From assembly GCF_023091745.1 (NCBI RefSeq), contig NC_068925.1:5704001-5768000 (forward strand): DNA of 64,000 nt. The letters are read 5' to 3'. The translations under genes were made by a program, and so were the position numbers. A model generated the notes under the pieces. That model ran no database searches, was not told where the DNA came from, and was given only the letters and a program-made list of their open reading frames with translations. This document shows, in pieces, positions 48,244 to 60,163 of the stretch (its first letter is position 1; the number at the start of each line of letters is the position of its first letter). This stretch comes from Budorcas taxicolor (lineage: Eukaryota > Chordata > Mammalia > Artiodactyla > Bovidae).

Positions 48244-51200
48244 CTGAAAACAAAAGGTCACAAAATTATTTTGTGCTGACTACTGTCACAACTCAGAACC
48301 TTTTATGTTAACATTCTTATATGAAATCATAGTGTTAGCAGTTAAGAGAAAAGCTAATAAAAAATGAACTGCAAATAACATGATTGATACCTAGATATTA
48401 AAACTGTCTAACATCTAGAACATAACCATTCTTTAAACCCTTTTAATTAAGGGCTTGAATTCTAGAATCTTGGAACTCAAAAAGATCTCAGGAGTTGATT
48501 TACTCAAACCTTGCCTCCAGCTACATTATGTCATAATCACTCTACACTGATAATTTTCAAATCTATTTTAATAATTTTTAAGAATGGAAATCTCACAAGA
48601 TCTTTTTAGATTAAATGTCTCTTTGGAGGATGCATGGAAAGACTTGAATAAGCTTCCCCGTCTCCTCAACAAGCATGGAGCTGCTGGTGCCTTTCTTCTG
48701 GTTAAAAAAAGCAGGGTTTTGGAGCCAGTTATATGAACTGGGCTTCCCTGGTGGCTCAGATGGTAAAGAATCTGCCTGTAATGCTTGAGACTTGGATTCA
48801 AATCCTAGGTCCGGAAGATCCCCTGGAGAAGGGAATGGCTACCCACTCTAGTATTCTTACCTGGAGAATTCCAAGGACAGAGGAGCCTGGTGAACTATGG
48901 TTCATGGGGTAACAAAGAGTCAGACACGATCAAGTGACTAACACACACACACACACACACATTGTATTATAACTTGAAAGCACTAAGTTGAAAAAAAATA
49001 CTATTATTAACTGACATCTTGGAGAGCCAATAAGAAAGCAAATCTCAACTGTCCAGTTATCAGTATGGACACAGGGAGGACTCAGCAACTCTGGATATCC
49101 ACACTACACAGCGGGCTTCCCTGGTGGCTCAGGGGGTAAAGAATATGCCTGCAAAGCAGGAGACCCAGGTTTGATCCCTGGGCTGGGAAGATACCCTGGA
49201 GAAGGGAATGGCAACCCACTCCAGTATTCTTGCCTAGGAAATCCCATGGACATAGTAGTCTAATGGGCTACAGTTCACAAGGTGACAAAGAGTCAGACAA
49301 AACCTAGTGAGTAACACTCTGACACTGACTTGAGATAGTGGCCACATGGTAGAATGGAATGAGCCAGGGTTTGGAGATTTGGTTTGAATCCCATTTCCAC
49401 CACTAACAGTATACCATGGATGTGTTTACTAATTTTACTACAAATGTATATAACCACAGGAAATATACATTATTATTTTGTGTATCTAAATTTTTACAGT
49501 ATAGTATATGCATCTCTTCTAATTTGCTTTTTTCGTTCAGTATTATGTTTTTGAGATCTGCCTATGTCCATATGTGTAGATTTAGCTTATTTAGCTCATT
49601 TATTTTTATTTCTGTTGGACATTCCATTGTATGAATTTTTAAAAAAATACAATCTTAAATTTAGCCCATCACTCACCCTTTTTTCTCTAACTGTCCATTT
49701 TGCACAGGTGCCCAAGGAGACATGCACAGAGATGTGCACTGCTACACAGTTAACCAGTGAAAACAATTAACTATATCTCTCTTGGTTGAGATACTGGAAC
49801 TTAACCAGGCAAGAAATTAGCATCTACTTGATGCATAATGATGTCTATCATATTATTTTATATAATTTGTGTATGTTTGAATCATTTATAATAAAAGCAC
49901 TTCTTTTCCCCCAAGAATGAAGGATGTTTTGCTTTGGAACAGGTAACAGGATCATAAGGAATCTCTAGGCTGAAATCTAAGGGACGACTAGAATGCATAA
50001 AGGTAAATGGAGAGCTGAACACAACCTGTGTTTGAGGGCATTTGCCAATTCCAGGGAATCTGAACAGAGGTCTCCCAGGCCCCCTCAAGACAGTCTCAGG
50101 AAATCAGGTCTACATGTGAAGGCTAACCTAGAACATAGACTTCCTGGGGCCCTTTCAGTCTAAACATTCTAGAATTTTATAAAGCTTGCGTACAGATTCC
50201 TTTGATATTGCTGATTCAGGTGATTTAAGGACAGTTGCAATGCCATGAGCAATTCTGTTTTATATGAAGCATCTAGAAAAAGCTTCCTTCAAATCATAAT
50301 ATTAGGGTAACAGAGGAGAAGTTTGATATTCTTGGAGTCAATACTCAGAGACATGAGTGGCTTGGCACAATTGGTTCAAAAGAGAAAAAATAAACTGAGA
50401 GCCGGGATCTGACAGAAGCAGCACCTTCCTTTCTCTGTTAAGAAGGAGGAAGGAAATCCTGTGATACATCTGTTTCTCATGGATTAGATTCAGTGCAAAT
50501 GGAGGAATGCTGGGCTTTTCTCTTTGAAAAATTGACCAATATTAAAAAGTAAATCAAAACTGAAAAACCTCCACCCCGTGTTTTGAATTCTATGAAGCAG
50601 GAAAAACAGTATCAAAGCAGAAACTTCCTTTAATGTGTTCCATGAGCAACACAAATGTAAAACTGGAGGCCTAAATTAGGAGCCTATATCTCACTTAGGG
50701 GAGTTCAGAGAAGTCTTCACTTAAAAATGGCCTTCTTAACATTCTAGAGCCTTAAATTAAGGCCTCCAAATGATGGGTTGAGAGTCACAAATGAACGTCA
50801 GGTGATTTTTTTTTTTTTTTTTGAAGAGTCTATAAAAACCCAAGCATAATTGAAAGGTTTAAAGACCCTAACAACCCAGTTAACAACTCAAGATCTCGTA
50901 GTCTGTGAAGGCAAATCATACTTAAAAAAAAGAATATATTTTAAGTTCTGAAGAAAACTAAAACATACATTTAAAAACCTGAGAATGTTAGTGCCAACTT
51001 AGATTGTCAAATTATTTAAACTTTTTCTGTAAACTAAAGTTCTATAAACCTTAGTTCCCACTAAAAAAGTCTCACTAAAAGTCACCTTGGTGTGTTAAGC
51101 AGATATTAGACACTGAGAACATGTGTCCTATAGCAAAACTGACAGGTTGCAGACAATGTAAAATGTATTATGTAGATATGCTTTAAGAATTTGTTGTATA

Positions 51201-54200
51201 TTTTTTTACTAAATAATCAGTTCAACATATCGGTATTAAATATTTTCCTTGACTAAACTTTCATCATAATTTATTAATATAGATGTCAAAATGTTTGTTT
51301 TTATCCTGAAGCAACATCACCAAACACAGTTCATCTAGTTATCCTTCCCCCCAGCTCCCAGTGACCCTAGCCTCTTCCCTTTTCTTAAACACACACACAC
51401 ATACATACAATTGGCTGACAAATCTAAATTATTCCAAAATTTTCTGGAGCCATATTATATATCAAAGCAGCAATTTAGAGCAATTAAAATATTAATTTTA
51501 AAAGACAAGAAATCCAGCCAAGTTTGTGGTTCTTAAATATGATGTTGAAAACAGAAATGCAAAGAAAGGCAGTGCCAAAGAATGCTCAAACTACCACACA
51601 ATTGCACTCCTCTCACACTCTAGTAAAGTAATGCTTAAAATTCTCCAAGCCAGGCTTTAGCAATATGTGAACCGTGAACTTCCAGATGTTCAAGTTGGTT
51701 TTAGAAAAGGCAGAGGAACCAGAGATCAAATTGCCAACATCCGCTGGATCATCGAAAAAGCAAGAGAGTTCCAGAAAAGCGTCTATTTCTGCTTTATTGA
51801 CTATGCCAAAGCCTTTGACTGTGAGGATCACAATAAACTGTGGAAAATTCTGAAAGAGATGGGAATACCAGACCACCTGACCTGCCTCTTGAGAAACCTA
51901 TATGCAGGTCAGGAAGCAACAGTTAGAACTGGACATGGAACAACAGACTGGTTCCAAATAGGAAAAGGAGTACATCAAGGCTGTATATTGTCACCCTACT
52001 TATTTAACTTATATGCAGAGTACATCATGAGAAATGCTGGGCTGGAAGAAGCACAAGCTGGGATCAAGATTGCCAGGAGAAATATCAATAACCTCAGATA
52101 TGCAGATGACACCACCCTTATGGCAGAAAGTGAAGAAGAACTAAAGAGCCCCTTGATAAAAGTGAAAGAGGAGAGTGAAAAAGTTGGCTTTAAACTCAAC
52201 ATTCAGAAAACTAAGATCATGGCATTTGGTCCCATCACTTCATGGCAAATAGATGGAGAAACAGTGGAAACAGTGGCTGACTTTGTTTTTTGAGGCTCCA
52301 AAATCACTGCAGATGGTGACTGCAGCCATGAAATTAAAAGACGCTTGCTCCTCGGAAGGAAAGTTATGACCAACCTAGATAGCATATTCAAAAGCAGAGA
52401 CATTACTTTGCCAACAAAGGTCTGTCCAGTCAAGGCTATGGTTTTTCCAGTAGTCATGTATGGATGTGAGAGTTGGACTATAAAGAAAGCTGAGTGCCAA
52501 AGAATTGATGCTTTTGAATTGTGGTGTTGGAGAAGACTCTTGAGAGTCCCTTGGACTGCACGGAGATCCAACCAGTCCATCCTAAAGGAGATCAGTCCTG
52601 GGTGTTCATTGTAGGGGCTGATGTTGAAGTTGAAACTCCAATACTTCAGCCACCTGATGCGAAGAGCTGACTCATTGGAAAAGACCCTGATGCTCGGAAA
52701 GATTGAGAGCAGGGGGAGAAGGGGATGACAGAGGATGAGATGGTTGAATGGCATCACCAACTCAATGGACATGGGTTTGGGTGCACTCTGGGAGTTGGTG
52801 ATGGACAGGGAGGCTTGGTGTGCTGCAGTTCAAGGGGTTGCAAAGAGTTGGACATGACTGAGCGACTGAACTGAACTGAAATATGATGTTGAAAACAGAA
52901 ATGCAATGAGTTTTGGCTAGTATTTGTTTCTATAAGTAAATGTTTGGGATAAAATTTTCGAAGTTCTACTCTAGTGGATGCAACCCAGCTAAGAAAGTCT
53001 CAGATGGGATCCTGAAATGATCTATGGAGTGAGTGAGTGACTGAGTGAGTGAAGTCTGTCAGTTGTGCCTGACTCTTTGCGACCCCATGGTCAGTAGCCT
53101 GCACCAAGCTCCTCCGTCCGTGGGATTTTCCAGGCAAGAGTACTGGAGTGGGTTGCCATTTCCTTCTCCATGATCTATGGAGAAGTTCACTCAAATATTG
53201 ATAGACAAATGTTACAGGAATTAAATTAATTGTTTCTTACCAGTAGAGTCTAGTCTGTTAATACCGTAAACTGCCTGGCTGTGAAACATCCAGAAGTGTC
53301 CGTTGTTGCAGGAAAGAAGGCAGGAACAACATGGAACAATCACGTGATAACCTACAATGTTCCCACTAAAAAGGAAAGTAAATATTATTAGATACAAGGT
53401 AATATCTGACCATGCAAACCTTTTAATGTGCTATTATAAATAGACAGACCATATAAAGTTCTCATTTCGTCCTAACAACCTCATTTTCTGGGATCTTTGG
53501 GATGGGAGTTACTCTGATAATAGTTAGAGTTCTACTGTCAAGTGGGAAAAAAGTCTTTAAATGAAATAATAGTAACATATTCTCAATTTATTTGTTAGTA
53601 TTGTTTTATGCATTGTCCCTTCAGAAATTAGTTTCTAGTTGCCATAAGCTTGTGATTAGCCCAAAACTGATGGGTTGTACAGACAAAATACATTAAATAA
53701 ACCCTGATGTTTGGATAAAAGGTTTTTGCTCTCCCCAGGACTATGGTAAATTGGGTTCTTTTATGTTCCAGCTCCATGCCAGCACCTAAAAACTGTTTCA
53801 ACAGATGGAGGAGTAGGAAGACAGCATGAGCCCATGAAAACTGAACACAAGCTGGCTGCTCTAATTTTAGTCTCGGTGTTTTTGAAGGAATTCAGAAATG
53901 AAGCAAATCCACAGCTCCTAGAGAAAGTCGAAAAAGTTTTTACTGTCTCCAGGGTTATCCTTATTAGAAATATCTCACTCTTCCATAGGTTTTTCTTCCC
54001 TATCTGATCACTTTAAATAGACCGAATATACAGGGAACATTTTAGCTAGCACTATTTTGTTTTTTAAATGACAACATGAACTGCTTATACCTTGAGTTGT
54101 AAAAATTCCTATTATAGCTTGTTCCCACTCTATGAAATGTGAGTCAGTCATTTTTGTGACGCCCTATAAAAACTACTGTAAAAGGTACCAGTCCCCCTAA

Positions 54201-57200
54201 AACATATTCTAATCATAATCTTCTTAAAAGGCAAACGAATGAAAGCAAAAGTTGTTCTTGCATTAGACTGACAGTTATTTGTAAGGCTATATTACAAGAA
54301 TAAATTCTACAGCTTTAATTACCACCCATATTCATTCATCCACTCATACCGCTAATATTTACAGAGCATCTACTATGTGTCAGGTACTGTTCTAGGTGCT
54401 AGGAATAAAGTCCTTGTGTTCAGGGAGCTAACATTCTTGTAGGTACACCTCAGATCATTTTTCTCCCTAATTAAAACTCCTTCAATGGCTTTCCATTGGC
54501 CAAAAATGAAAACCCAAAGACCTTTCCTACCAAAGTTTGAAAGTGAAAGTGAAAATCGCTCAGTTGTGCTAACTCTTTGGGACTCCAGTCCATGGAATTC
54601 TCCAGGCCAGAATACTGGAGTGGGTAACCTTTCCCTCCCCAAGGGGATCTTCCCAATCCAGGGATCGAACCTAGGTCTCCTGCATTGCAGGCAGATTCTT
54701 TACCAGCTGAGCCACAAGGGAAGCCCAAGAATACTGGAATAGGTAGCCTATCCCTTCTCCAAGCCAAAGTGTAGATCTGTGCTATCCAAAATGGGCTACT
54801 GAGCACTTGAATTGGCTAGCCTGAATTGAAATGTGCTGGAAGTATAAAAAATAAACTTGATTTCAAAGACTAAGAATAAAAAATAAGAATGTAAAAATAT
54901 TTCATTAATAATTTTTCATGTTAGTTACATATTGAAATGATAATAGTTTGGATATATTAGGTTAAGTAAAATATCCAATAAAATTAATTTCAGGACTTCC
55001 TTGGTAGTCCAGTGGTTAAGAATCCACCTGCTAATGCAGGGGACACGGGTTTGATCTCTGCTCTAGAAGATTCCACATGCTGTGGGGCAGCTAAGCTGTG
55101 TGCTGCAACTATTAGGCCACGCTCTAGAGCTCACAAGCCGCAACACCCAGCCTGTGTTCTAGAGCTCACGAGCCCCAACTGCTGAGCCTGAGTGCTGAAA
55201 CTACTAAAGTCAGTGTGCCTCTGAGACTGTGCTCCACAGCAAGAGAAGCCACCACAATGAGAAGCCTGCACAGCACAACTAGAGAGTAGCCCCTCTCGCT
55301 GTAGCTCAAGAAAGCCCATGTGCAGCAATGAAGGCCCAGTGCAGCCAAACATAAATTAAAAACAATAAAATGTTTTAAAAATAAATTTCATTTGTTTTTA
55401 TAAAGAAGAATATTTTTCTTCTTTATAAAAATACTTTTTATAAAGAATAAATAGAAGTTACTCGAAATTTTAAAATTACATATGTGACTTGCACACTTCT
55501 ATTTGATGCTGTTGCTCTGGACTATCTGGATTCTGAGTGCATCTCTATCTAACCAAACTCTCTCACCTAATGTTCACAATGTCTCAGCCACACTGGCCAT
55601 TGTCTTTTCTATTAGTTGATATGTTCTTCTTGCCTTGGCTGTTCCCTCTGCCTAGAAGATTCTTCCTTTGGCTCCATCTTGGCTCAGTTTTTAGGATTCA
55701 ATTCCAGTGTTACTTTCCCTGACCATGTTATCTAAAATAACTCTTACCCACTCTCTCAACCTTTATTATTCTCTATCATTTATTATTATTACTTCCTTTG
55801 GAGTACTTCCCACCCTATTCAAGATCTTATTTATTTAAATATCTTATTGATTGATTGATTGCCTTCCTACCAGAATAAAATGTTCAAAGGCCTTTGATTT
55901 TGTCTTCTTTATTGCTGAATTTCAGCCTCTAGAACAATGATGAGCACATGGTAGGACCTCAATAGACAGTTTAAATGAATGAATGAAAGAAATTAGTCAT
56001 GACCACACAGAGTTTGCTAATTCGAATGATCAAAATTTATAATCCAAATCCTATTTAAATGAGAAAATCTCACCCGTTTTTTCTCTAGGATTTAATCCCA
56101 TAGGATTAATAATACTCAAGTCTGTTTGCCTCTCAAAAAATTATAGTAATAGCTTTCATCTGAGTTGTAATTTATAGTTTACCAAGCCTTTTAACATTCA
56201 TAATTCACTTGATCTTCACAACAACTCTACAGGTAAATACAAAAAATATTTTAATTTTTATCTCAAGAAGATATCTTCTTGAGATAAAAATTAATTAAGG
56301 AAACAGAGGTTCAGAGGTTTAAGACATTTACTCAAGGTAATAAGGATAGGGCCAAGGCTTACACCTGACTTTTATTACTGTAAATCAAAGTGTTTCCCCC
56401 ACCCGCCAAACTACACTGCCATTTTCTGAAAGTTAAAGCAGGTATTTGTTAATGCACTTCGAAAAATTGTAAAGTGAATTAAGACTCTTTTAAAAGACAG
56501 TTCTAAGTAACAAATGGTTTTTCAACTGTTCACTGCATGGGTGATAACCACTGCTTGATGCAGCCCACTGAACCTTTCTCTGTACTTCAGTGTCAACATT
56601 CATCTCCCAAACCCAGGGCTATTTGGAATACTGCCACATGTTACCATTTTAAACATGCGATGTCCTTCAGTTTACATTTGCAGATTTCAGTGAAATAGCA
56701 TCTTCCAATGAAGTCCACTGCACTAGATGGAAAAGTTTAGAGATAGTCAAATGTACTTTTAAAAGAATGTTGTGAAAAACACATAAAGTAAAATTTGCTA
56801 TTTTAACCATTTTTAAGTGGACAGTTCATAAATGTTAAGTGTATTCACATTTTTTTGTGCAGCAAATCTACAAGCTTTTTTCATCTTGCAAAACTGAAAG
56901 TCTATACCAATTAAATAACAATTCCTCATTTCCCTCTTCCCCTAGAACCTGGCCACCACCATTCTACTTTCTGTTTCTATGAATCTGACTACTTTAGATA
57001 CCACAATTAAGTGGAATAATGCAGTATTTGTCTTTTTGTGATTGACTTATTTTTCTTAGCATAACATCTTCAAGGTCCATCCATGTAGCATGTAAGAGGC
57101 AGGATATCCGTCCTTTTAAAGGATGGATAATATTTCATTATATGCATATACCACACTTTGTTTATTCATTCATTGCTGTACATTTGGGCTGCTTCAATCT

Positions 57201-59113
57201 CTTGATTATTGCGAACAATAAGAACTTGAGTGTGCATATATTTCTTCTAGATTTTCCACTAAATTCTTTTGGATATATACTCAGAAGTGGGATTGTTAGA
57301 TCATATGCTAAATCTATTTTCAAGTTTTTGAGGAATTGTCATGTTATTCTCCCTAGTAGTGGCATCATTTCACATTCCTACCAACAGTGCACTGGAGTTT
57401 CAATTTTTCCATACCCGCGCCACCATATGTACTTTTGATTGTGATTTAGCATGAATTTTATAGATGGGAGCTGAAAGGGACACTAAGAGAAATTGTAAAA
57501 GAACTATAGTATATGTTGCAAGGGTAAATAAATATTTGTAAGCTCACTATAAATATGACAAAATATCAAAAAATCTTCCATTTAAAAAATCTTACGCATT
57601 CATTGGTTCACACACCTTAGTACATTAATCCAACACCATTGTAAGCCCTACATGGAAGAATAGTAAAGAGAAAAGATTTGGTCGTATTAACAGTTCACAT
57701 ATGTGAGCCCTCCTTATAACTATTCTATACTTACCATAGCTAGTGCAAAGACAGATGGGTTAATATTTAAAACTGTTGTTTCTGTATGTGTTACTGAAAA
57801 GAAAAAGCAAAAAATCACTGAAACTTTGCAATAATAGGTAATAGCGTCCAGATTTATTGCCTAGTGCTTTTTCTTTTTGCAACACATACACACACAGACA
57901 GAAGTAGTTATAATAATCCATTTATCTTTATACTAAATGAGGGCCTTTGGCTTTGCCATTATGCATGACTACACTTAAACAAATGCAGATAAGATTTCAA
58001 GGGAGGAACGTTCACAGCTTTGAGTATATTCAATTTTTTAAAAAGTTTCTATCATCATCATGAAATCCATTTTAAAGTATTCTGTTTATTGGTGTGCTTC
58101 GTCTGGTTCTGTGTCCAAAGAAGAGCTGTCCATGTATATTTTGGATAATTTCTCTTTTGCTTTTGTGACAAAGTTTCAATAAAGAGTAAAATCTTAAAAA
58201 CCATGTACAGGCACATACATGTTGACTATAGAAAGTACCTTTTTGAGTTAGAAAAAAGTATATTTAAATCAAATAAAGTGGCTATTTTTCTAAATAGGAA
58301 GCAAATTCTTAAAGATTCTACACCCAAAAGTGGGTAGTGACTGAAAACAGAATTTAAAAGGATTTAAGTATGCAAACAAATGCATAATATCTAAAGTAGG
58401 CCTTATGGGAGACACAGATTATTTCAGGGCTGTCTCTATTTTATCCCATAAAGATCTGTATGTCTTGCTCATTCAGAATGAGGGAGATTACAAGGAAAGA
58501 GTATTGAATTCAGTGGACAACGGATCTGATTCAGCATGCCCATTGCCAAAAAAAAAAAAGGTAGAAAACTAGGAAATGTTTTTTGGAGTAAAAGTTATGA
58601 ATTAAAAAAAAATGATCTCTCTTCTCCAGCAGTACAGAGAATCTTGCTTAAATTACCTAGCCTCTTAAGTCATGGACTTGATCCAGTGAGAGGTTGGTTG
58701 GGTAGGGCCAGGGATTCAACTTAAGGGATCACATGACTATAATTGAACTAGAAACATTACATCAGGACTGACCACTCTGGTTAAACCACAGACTTTGTCC
58801 AGACAGTTTGCCCCCTTAGTTAAACTCCAAGGGGATCATCAGACTGTTGGGAGTGGCTGGAACACCAAAATGATAACCTCCTTGTTGACTCCGAGAGGTT
58901 CAAGCCATACACTTTCCCATTTAGTTAAAGGCTACCGTTGCCCGCCACTAGCATGACTTACTTGGTAGGAGGGATGTCTGTAGAGAAAAGGTCTATTTCA
59001 GTGTCAGCCAGCAAAACAGCCTTCATTCCCCTAGAGCTGAGCACTTGTTTACAGAATTTGCAACACAGGATGGACACGCGCCGGTCCTTGAAACTACAGC
59101 TGCTGGTAGACAT
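48149..59113 (-). CDS. FAM72A: FAM72A gene, four coding exons (complete 149-residue frame)
   Basis: Joining 59113-58962, 56722-56645, 53365-53241 and 48243-48149 on the minus strand gives 450 nt: 149 codons plus TGA. All introns are GT-AG, with phases 2, 2 and 1. The length equals the human protein as I recall it, and the sequence is close to it throughout. Visible are cysteine pairs C18-x-x-C21, C74-x-x-C77 and C89-x-x-C92, which suggest metal binding, and the acidic C-terminus ending EECIR. FAM72A is known to bind the nuclear uracil-DNA glycosylase UNG2 and promote its loss, which shifts uracil repair toward mutagenic outcomes in B cells. The tryptophan reported as needed for UNG2 binding (W125) is present, in exon 4. 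The start at 59113 is chosen by homology; the frame stays open upstream, but that part is not conserved as far as I can tell. The gene lies head to head with SRGAP2. No inactivating change is seen, so it is probably functional. Confidence 0.95.
48738..48961 (+). mobile_element. Bov-tA SINE with (CA)n tail
   Basis: GGGCTTCCCTGGTGGCTCAG head, and the tail becomes (AC)n at about 48941-48961, a typical SINE-born microsatellite. Confidence 0.93.
49111..49320 (+). mobile_element. Bov-tA SINE
   Basis: GCGGGCTTCCCTGGTGGCTC head, GGTTTGATCCCTGGGCTGGG B-box region, BovA body. Confidence 0.93.
49440..49700 (-). mobile_element. Old L1 3' fragment, antisense
   Basis: TTCAGTATTATGTTTTTGAG then TTGGACATTCCATTGTATGA. 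Confidence 0.65.
51563..52878 (+). mobile_element. BovB LINE, 5'-truncated, with 28-bp target duplication
   Basis: RT domain nearly open at 51667-52293 (208 codons): KAFDCEDHNKLWKILKEMG region, then NLRYADDTTLMAES with the YADD box intact, followed by the 3' half to 52878. Exact direct repeats at 51535-51562 and 52879-52906 (AAATATGATGTTGAAAACAG and eight further bases). It is antisense to FAM72A within intron 3. Confidence 0.95.
53030..53169 (-). mobile_element. BovA SINE with (GAGT)n tail
   Basis: Antisense BovA, 71 bp from exon 3. Target duplication ATGATCTATGGAG at 53017-53029 and 53170-53182. Confidence 0.93.
53241..53365 (-). CDS. FAM72A: FAM72A coding exon 3
   Basis: This 125-nt exon begins with the T completing Cys77 and reads GNIVGYHVIVP, then a cysteine cluster PCCSCLLSCNNGHFW, and ends STG with the donor CTG|GTAAGA. 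The acceptor TTTCCTTTTTAG has a good pyrimidine tract. The frame is continuous with exons 2 and 4. Confidence 0.95.
54332..54470 (-). mobile_element. L2 LINE 3' end, antisense
   Basis: TTCATTCATCCACTCATACC, CATCTACTATGTGTCAGGTA and CTGTTCTAGGTGCTAGGAAT. Confidence 0.8.
54538..54770 (-). mobile_element. Bov-tA SINE, antisense, plus short second piece
   Basis: GAAAGTGAAAGTGAAAATCG tail, and the head complement CCACAAGGGAAGCCC at about 54711-54726. AAGAATACTGGAATAGGTAG right after it repeats part of the SINE body. Confidence 0.88.
54991..55380 (+). mobile_element. CHR-1 type cetartiodactyl SINE
   Basis: GGACTTCCTTGGTAGTCCAG, GGACACGGGTTTGATCTCTG, repeated CTCTAGAGCTCAC(A/G)AGCC units, and GAAGCCACCACAATGAGAAG, then the A-rich tail. 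Confidence 0.9.
55550..55990 (+). mobile_element. L2 LINE 3' region
   Basis: TTGGCTGTTCCCTCTGCCTA, TTCCCTGACCATGTTATCTA and AGTTTAAATGAATGAATGA follow L2 order. Confidence 0.82.
56130..56380 (-). mobile_element. MIR SINE, antisense, containing a palindrome
   Basis: ATAATTCACTTGATCTTCAC, GAAACAGAGGTTCAGAGGTT and CAAGGCTTACACCTGACTTT. The central part is replaced or expanded by the palindrome at 56251-56294. Confidence 0.8.
56251..56294. repeat. Perfect 44-bp palindrome (22-bp arms, no spacer)
   Basis: Arms 56251-56272 and 56273-56294 are exact reverse complements; the centre reads AAGAAGATATCTTCTT. The flanking bases (T at 56250 and T at 56295) do not pair. Confidence 0.97.
56645..56722 (-). 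CDS. FAM72A: FAM72A coding exon 2
   Basis: This 78-nt exon encodes residues AVDFIGRCYFTEICKCKLKD onward to the split Cys77 codon. The acceptor is TTCCATCTAG and the donor is AATG|GTAACA, a weaker but valid site. It holds the cysteine-rich stretch CKCK and the first half of C74-x-x-C77. Confidence 0.93.
56723..58961 (-). other. FAM72A: FAM72A intron 1
   Basis: 2,239 bp, phase 2. Contains an old antisense L1 (56760-57435). The remainder, about 57440-58960, is AT-rich with no repeat or gene I recognise and an A-run at about 58549-58559. Confidence 0.9.
56760..57435 (-). mobile_element. Old L1M-type 3' region, antisense
   Basis: ACATAAAGTAAAATTTGCTA, CCTGGCCACCACCATTCTAC, AATATTTCATTATATGCATA and TTCCTACCAACAGTGCACT, the usual ancient L1 3' order in reverse. 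Confidence 0.85.
58962..59113 (-). CDS. FAM72A: FAM72A coding exon 1
   Basis: This exon holds 50 codons plus two bases, starting MSTSSCSFKD and ending DIPPT plus AA. The donor AA|GTAAGT (complement at 58961-58956) is near consensus. The ATG context is GCCATGT with G at -3. It carries the first CxxC (C18-K-F-C21). The split codon AA/T gives N51 with exon 2. The 5' UTR and transcription start are not determined; they must lie between 59114 and the CCAAT cluster at about 60000. Confidence 0.95.
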
Positions 59114-59975
59114 GGCGTCTCGGAAGGATGAGGTGTGGGATTTTGGAGCAACACCCTCCCTAGTTTGATTCCCCCAGGCTAAGAAGCAAATTGTGAGGCC
59201 TCGATCTTTTCTAAGCCCAACAATTGAGAAGGATATGAGTTCTTTTCTGTTCTCCCGTTCGAGGGTAGAAGTACTATTTATTGAGTAGGAACAGAGAAGC
59301 AACAATCTTGGCTTGCTCTTTAACTTTCGGGGGGAAGGGAGAGGAGTTTGTAGTGGGGAGCAGGCAAACTGCAAGGTGCCTCGGGGAACTTCTCTACAAT
59401 TTTCCTGTCCTATGAAGGATCGTCTGTTCCTTAGTTCCTCTTGCAATTCCCTTAACTTCTCGCTGACAGGCTTTTATCTACAGGTTCCTACTCAAGCCTC
59501 CTCGCTCGGAGCGCTCCGATTCCTCTCTCTCTCTCTCGGATACGGGGCTAAGGTTCCCTACCCACGATTCCTCTGTGGAAATCTTTCTCCTCTCCTCAGG
59601 ATTCAGAAACCCCTTCAGTTTTTCCCACAGGCGAGCGTGGGTATCCCTTAACCCTCCCGCGACCCTCCTCCTCTCTGCCAGTTCGCGAGACCCCGGCTTC
59701 ACTTCTTTCCTGGCACAGTCCCCAGCCCTCAGCGTGCGGGCTCTCGCGTCGTTCCTCCTGCGTCTCCCTCCCCTCAGCTTTCCCTCGCGGCTCCCGCCGA
59801 TCCCTCAAGTCTTTCCCGAGCGGCCGCTCCAGAGCGCTCCAGAGCGCTGGGGGCTGTCGGCAGGGCGGGGCAGAGGTCGCTTTGCGGGCTCGGTCGGCGT
59901 TGGGGGGGTCTCTGCCACCGCACACGTCGCTTTTTGCTCGCTCTTCCGCTCTCGGCCTTTCCAACCCGCTGTCAG

Positions 59976-60038
59976 TTTGAATCGGCCGGCGCCGTGCACC
60001 GATTGGGAGAACTAGAGTTCGCCCACGTCCCGCATTGG
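59976..60038 (-). promoter_or_regulatory. FAM72A: Paired CCAAT boxes and CHR-like element, FAM72A side
   Basis: ATTGG occurs at 60002-60006 and 60034-60038, which is CCAAT on the minus strand, at a spacing of 32 bp. TTTGAA, the CHR consensus, lies at 59976-59981, on the FAM72A side of both boxes. Tandem NF-Y sites 31-33 bp apart followed by a CHR are typical of DREAM/MMB-regulated G2/M genes. This is inferred from motif grammar only; the CHR reads TTTGAA on the plus strand, i.e. reversed for FAM72A. Confidence 0.5.
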
Positions 60039-60163
60039 AAGGCTCGGGAGCCGGCCTCTGAGGCGATCTCAGTGGTCAGGAACGCCGACGCCCCGCCCCA
60101 GTAACGGTGCCTAGATAAAACTCGGCTTGCTGGTTGGCAGAGCTTGGCCCCGCCTCCGATCTC

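Larger units (their letters stand above)
48244..53240 (-). other. FAM72A: FAM72A intron 3
   Basis: 4,997 bp, phase 1, donor GTAAGA and acceptor TTTTCAG on minus. It holds two Bov-tA SINEs, an old L1, a BovB with a 28-bp target duplication and a BovA SINE. 49700-51534 contains no repeat I recognise. Confidence 0.9.
53366..56644 (-). other. FAM72A: FAM72A intron 2
   Basis: 3,279 bp, phase 2. Contains L2 remnants in both orientations, a Bov-tA, a CHR SINE and a MIR with a 44-bp perfect palindrome. 53400-54330 has no repeat or gene I recognise. Confidence 0.9.

Noticed and set aside
51667..52293. 208-codon RT-like frame as an exon within FAM72A
   Set aside because: It belongs to a BovB insertion with target duplications and is on the opposite strand to FAM72A.
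59114..59446. N-terminal extension of FAM72A from an upstream in-frame ATG at 59446
   Set aside because: The open frame continues upstream, but the known protein starts at MST at 59113 and the length then matches 149 residues exactly.
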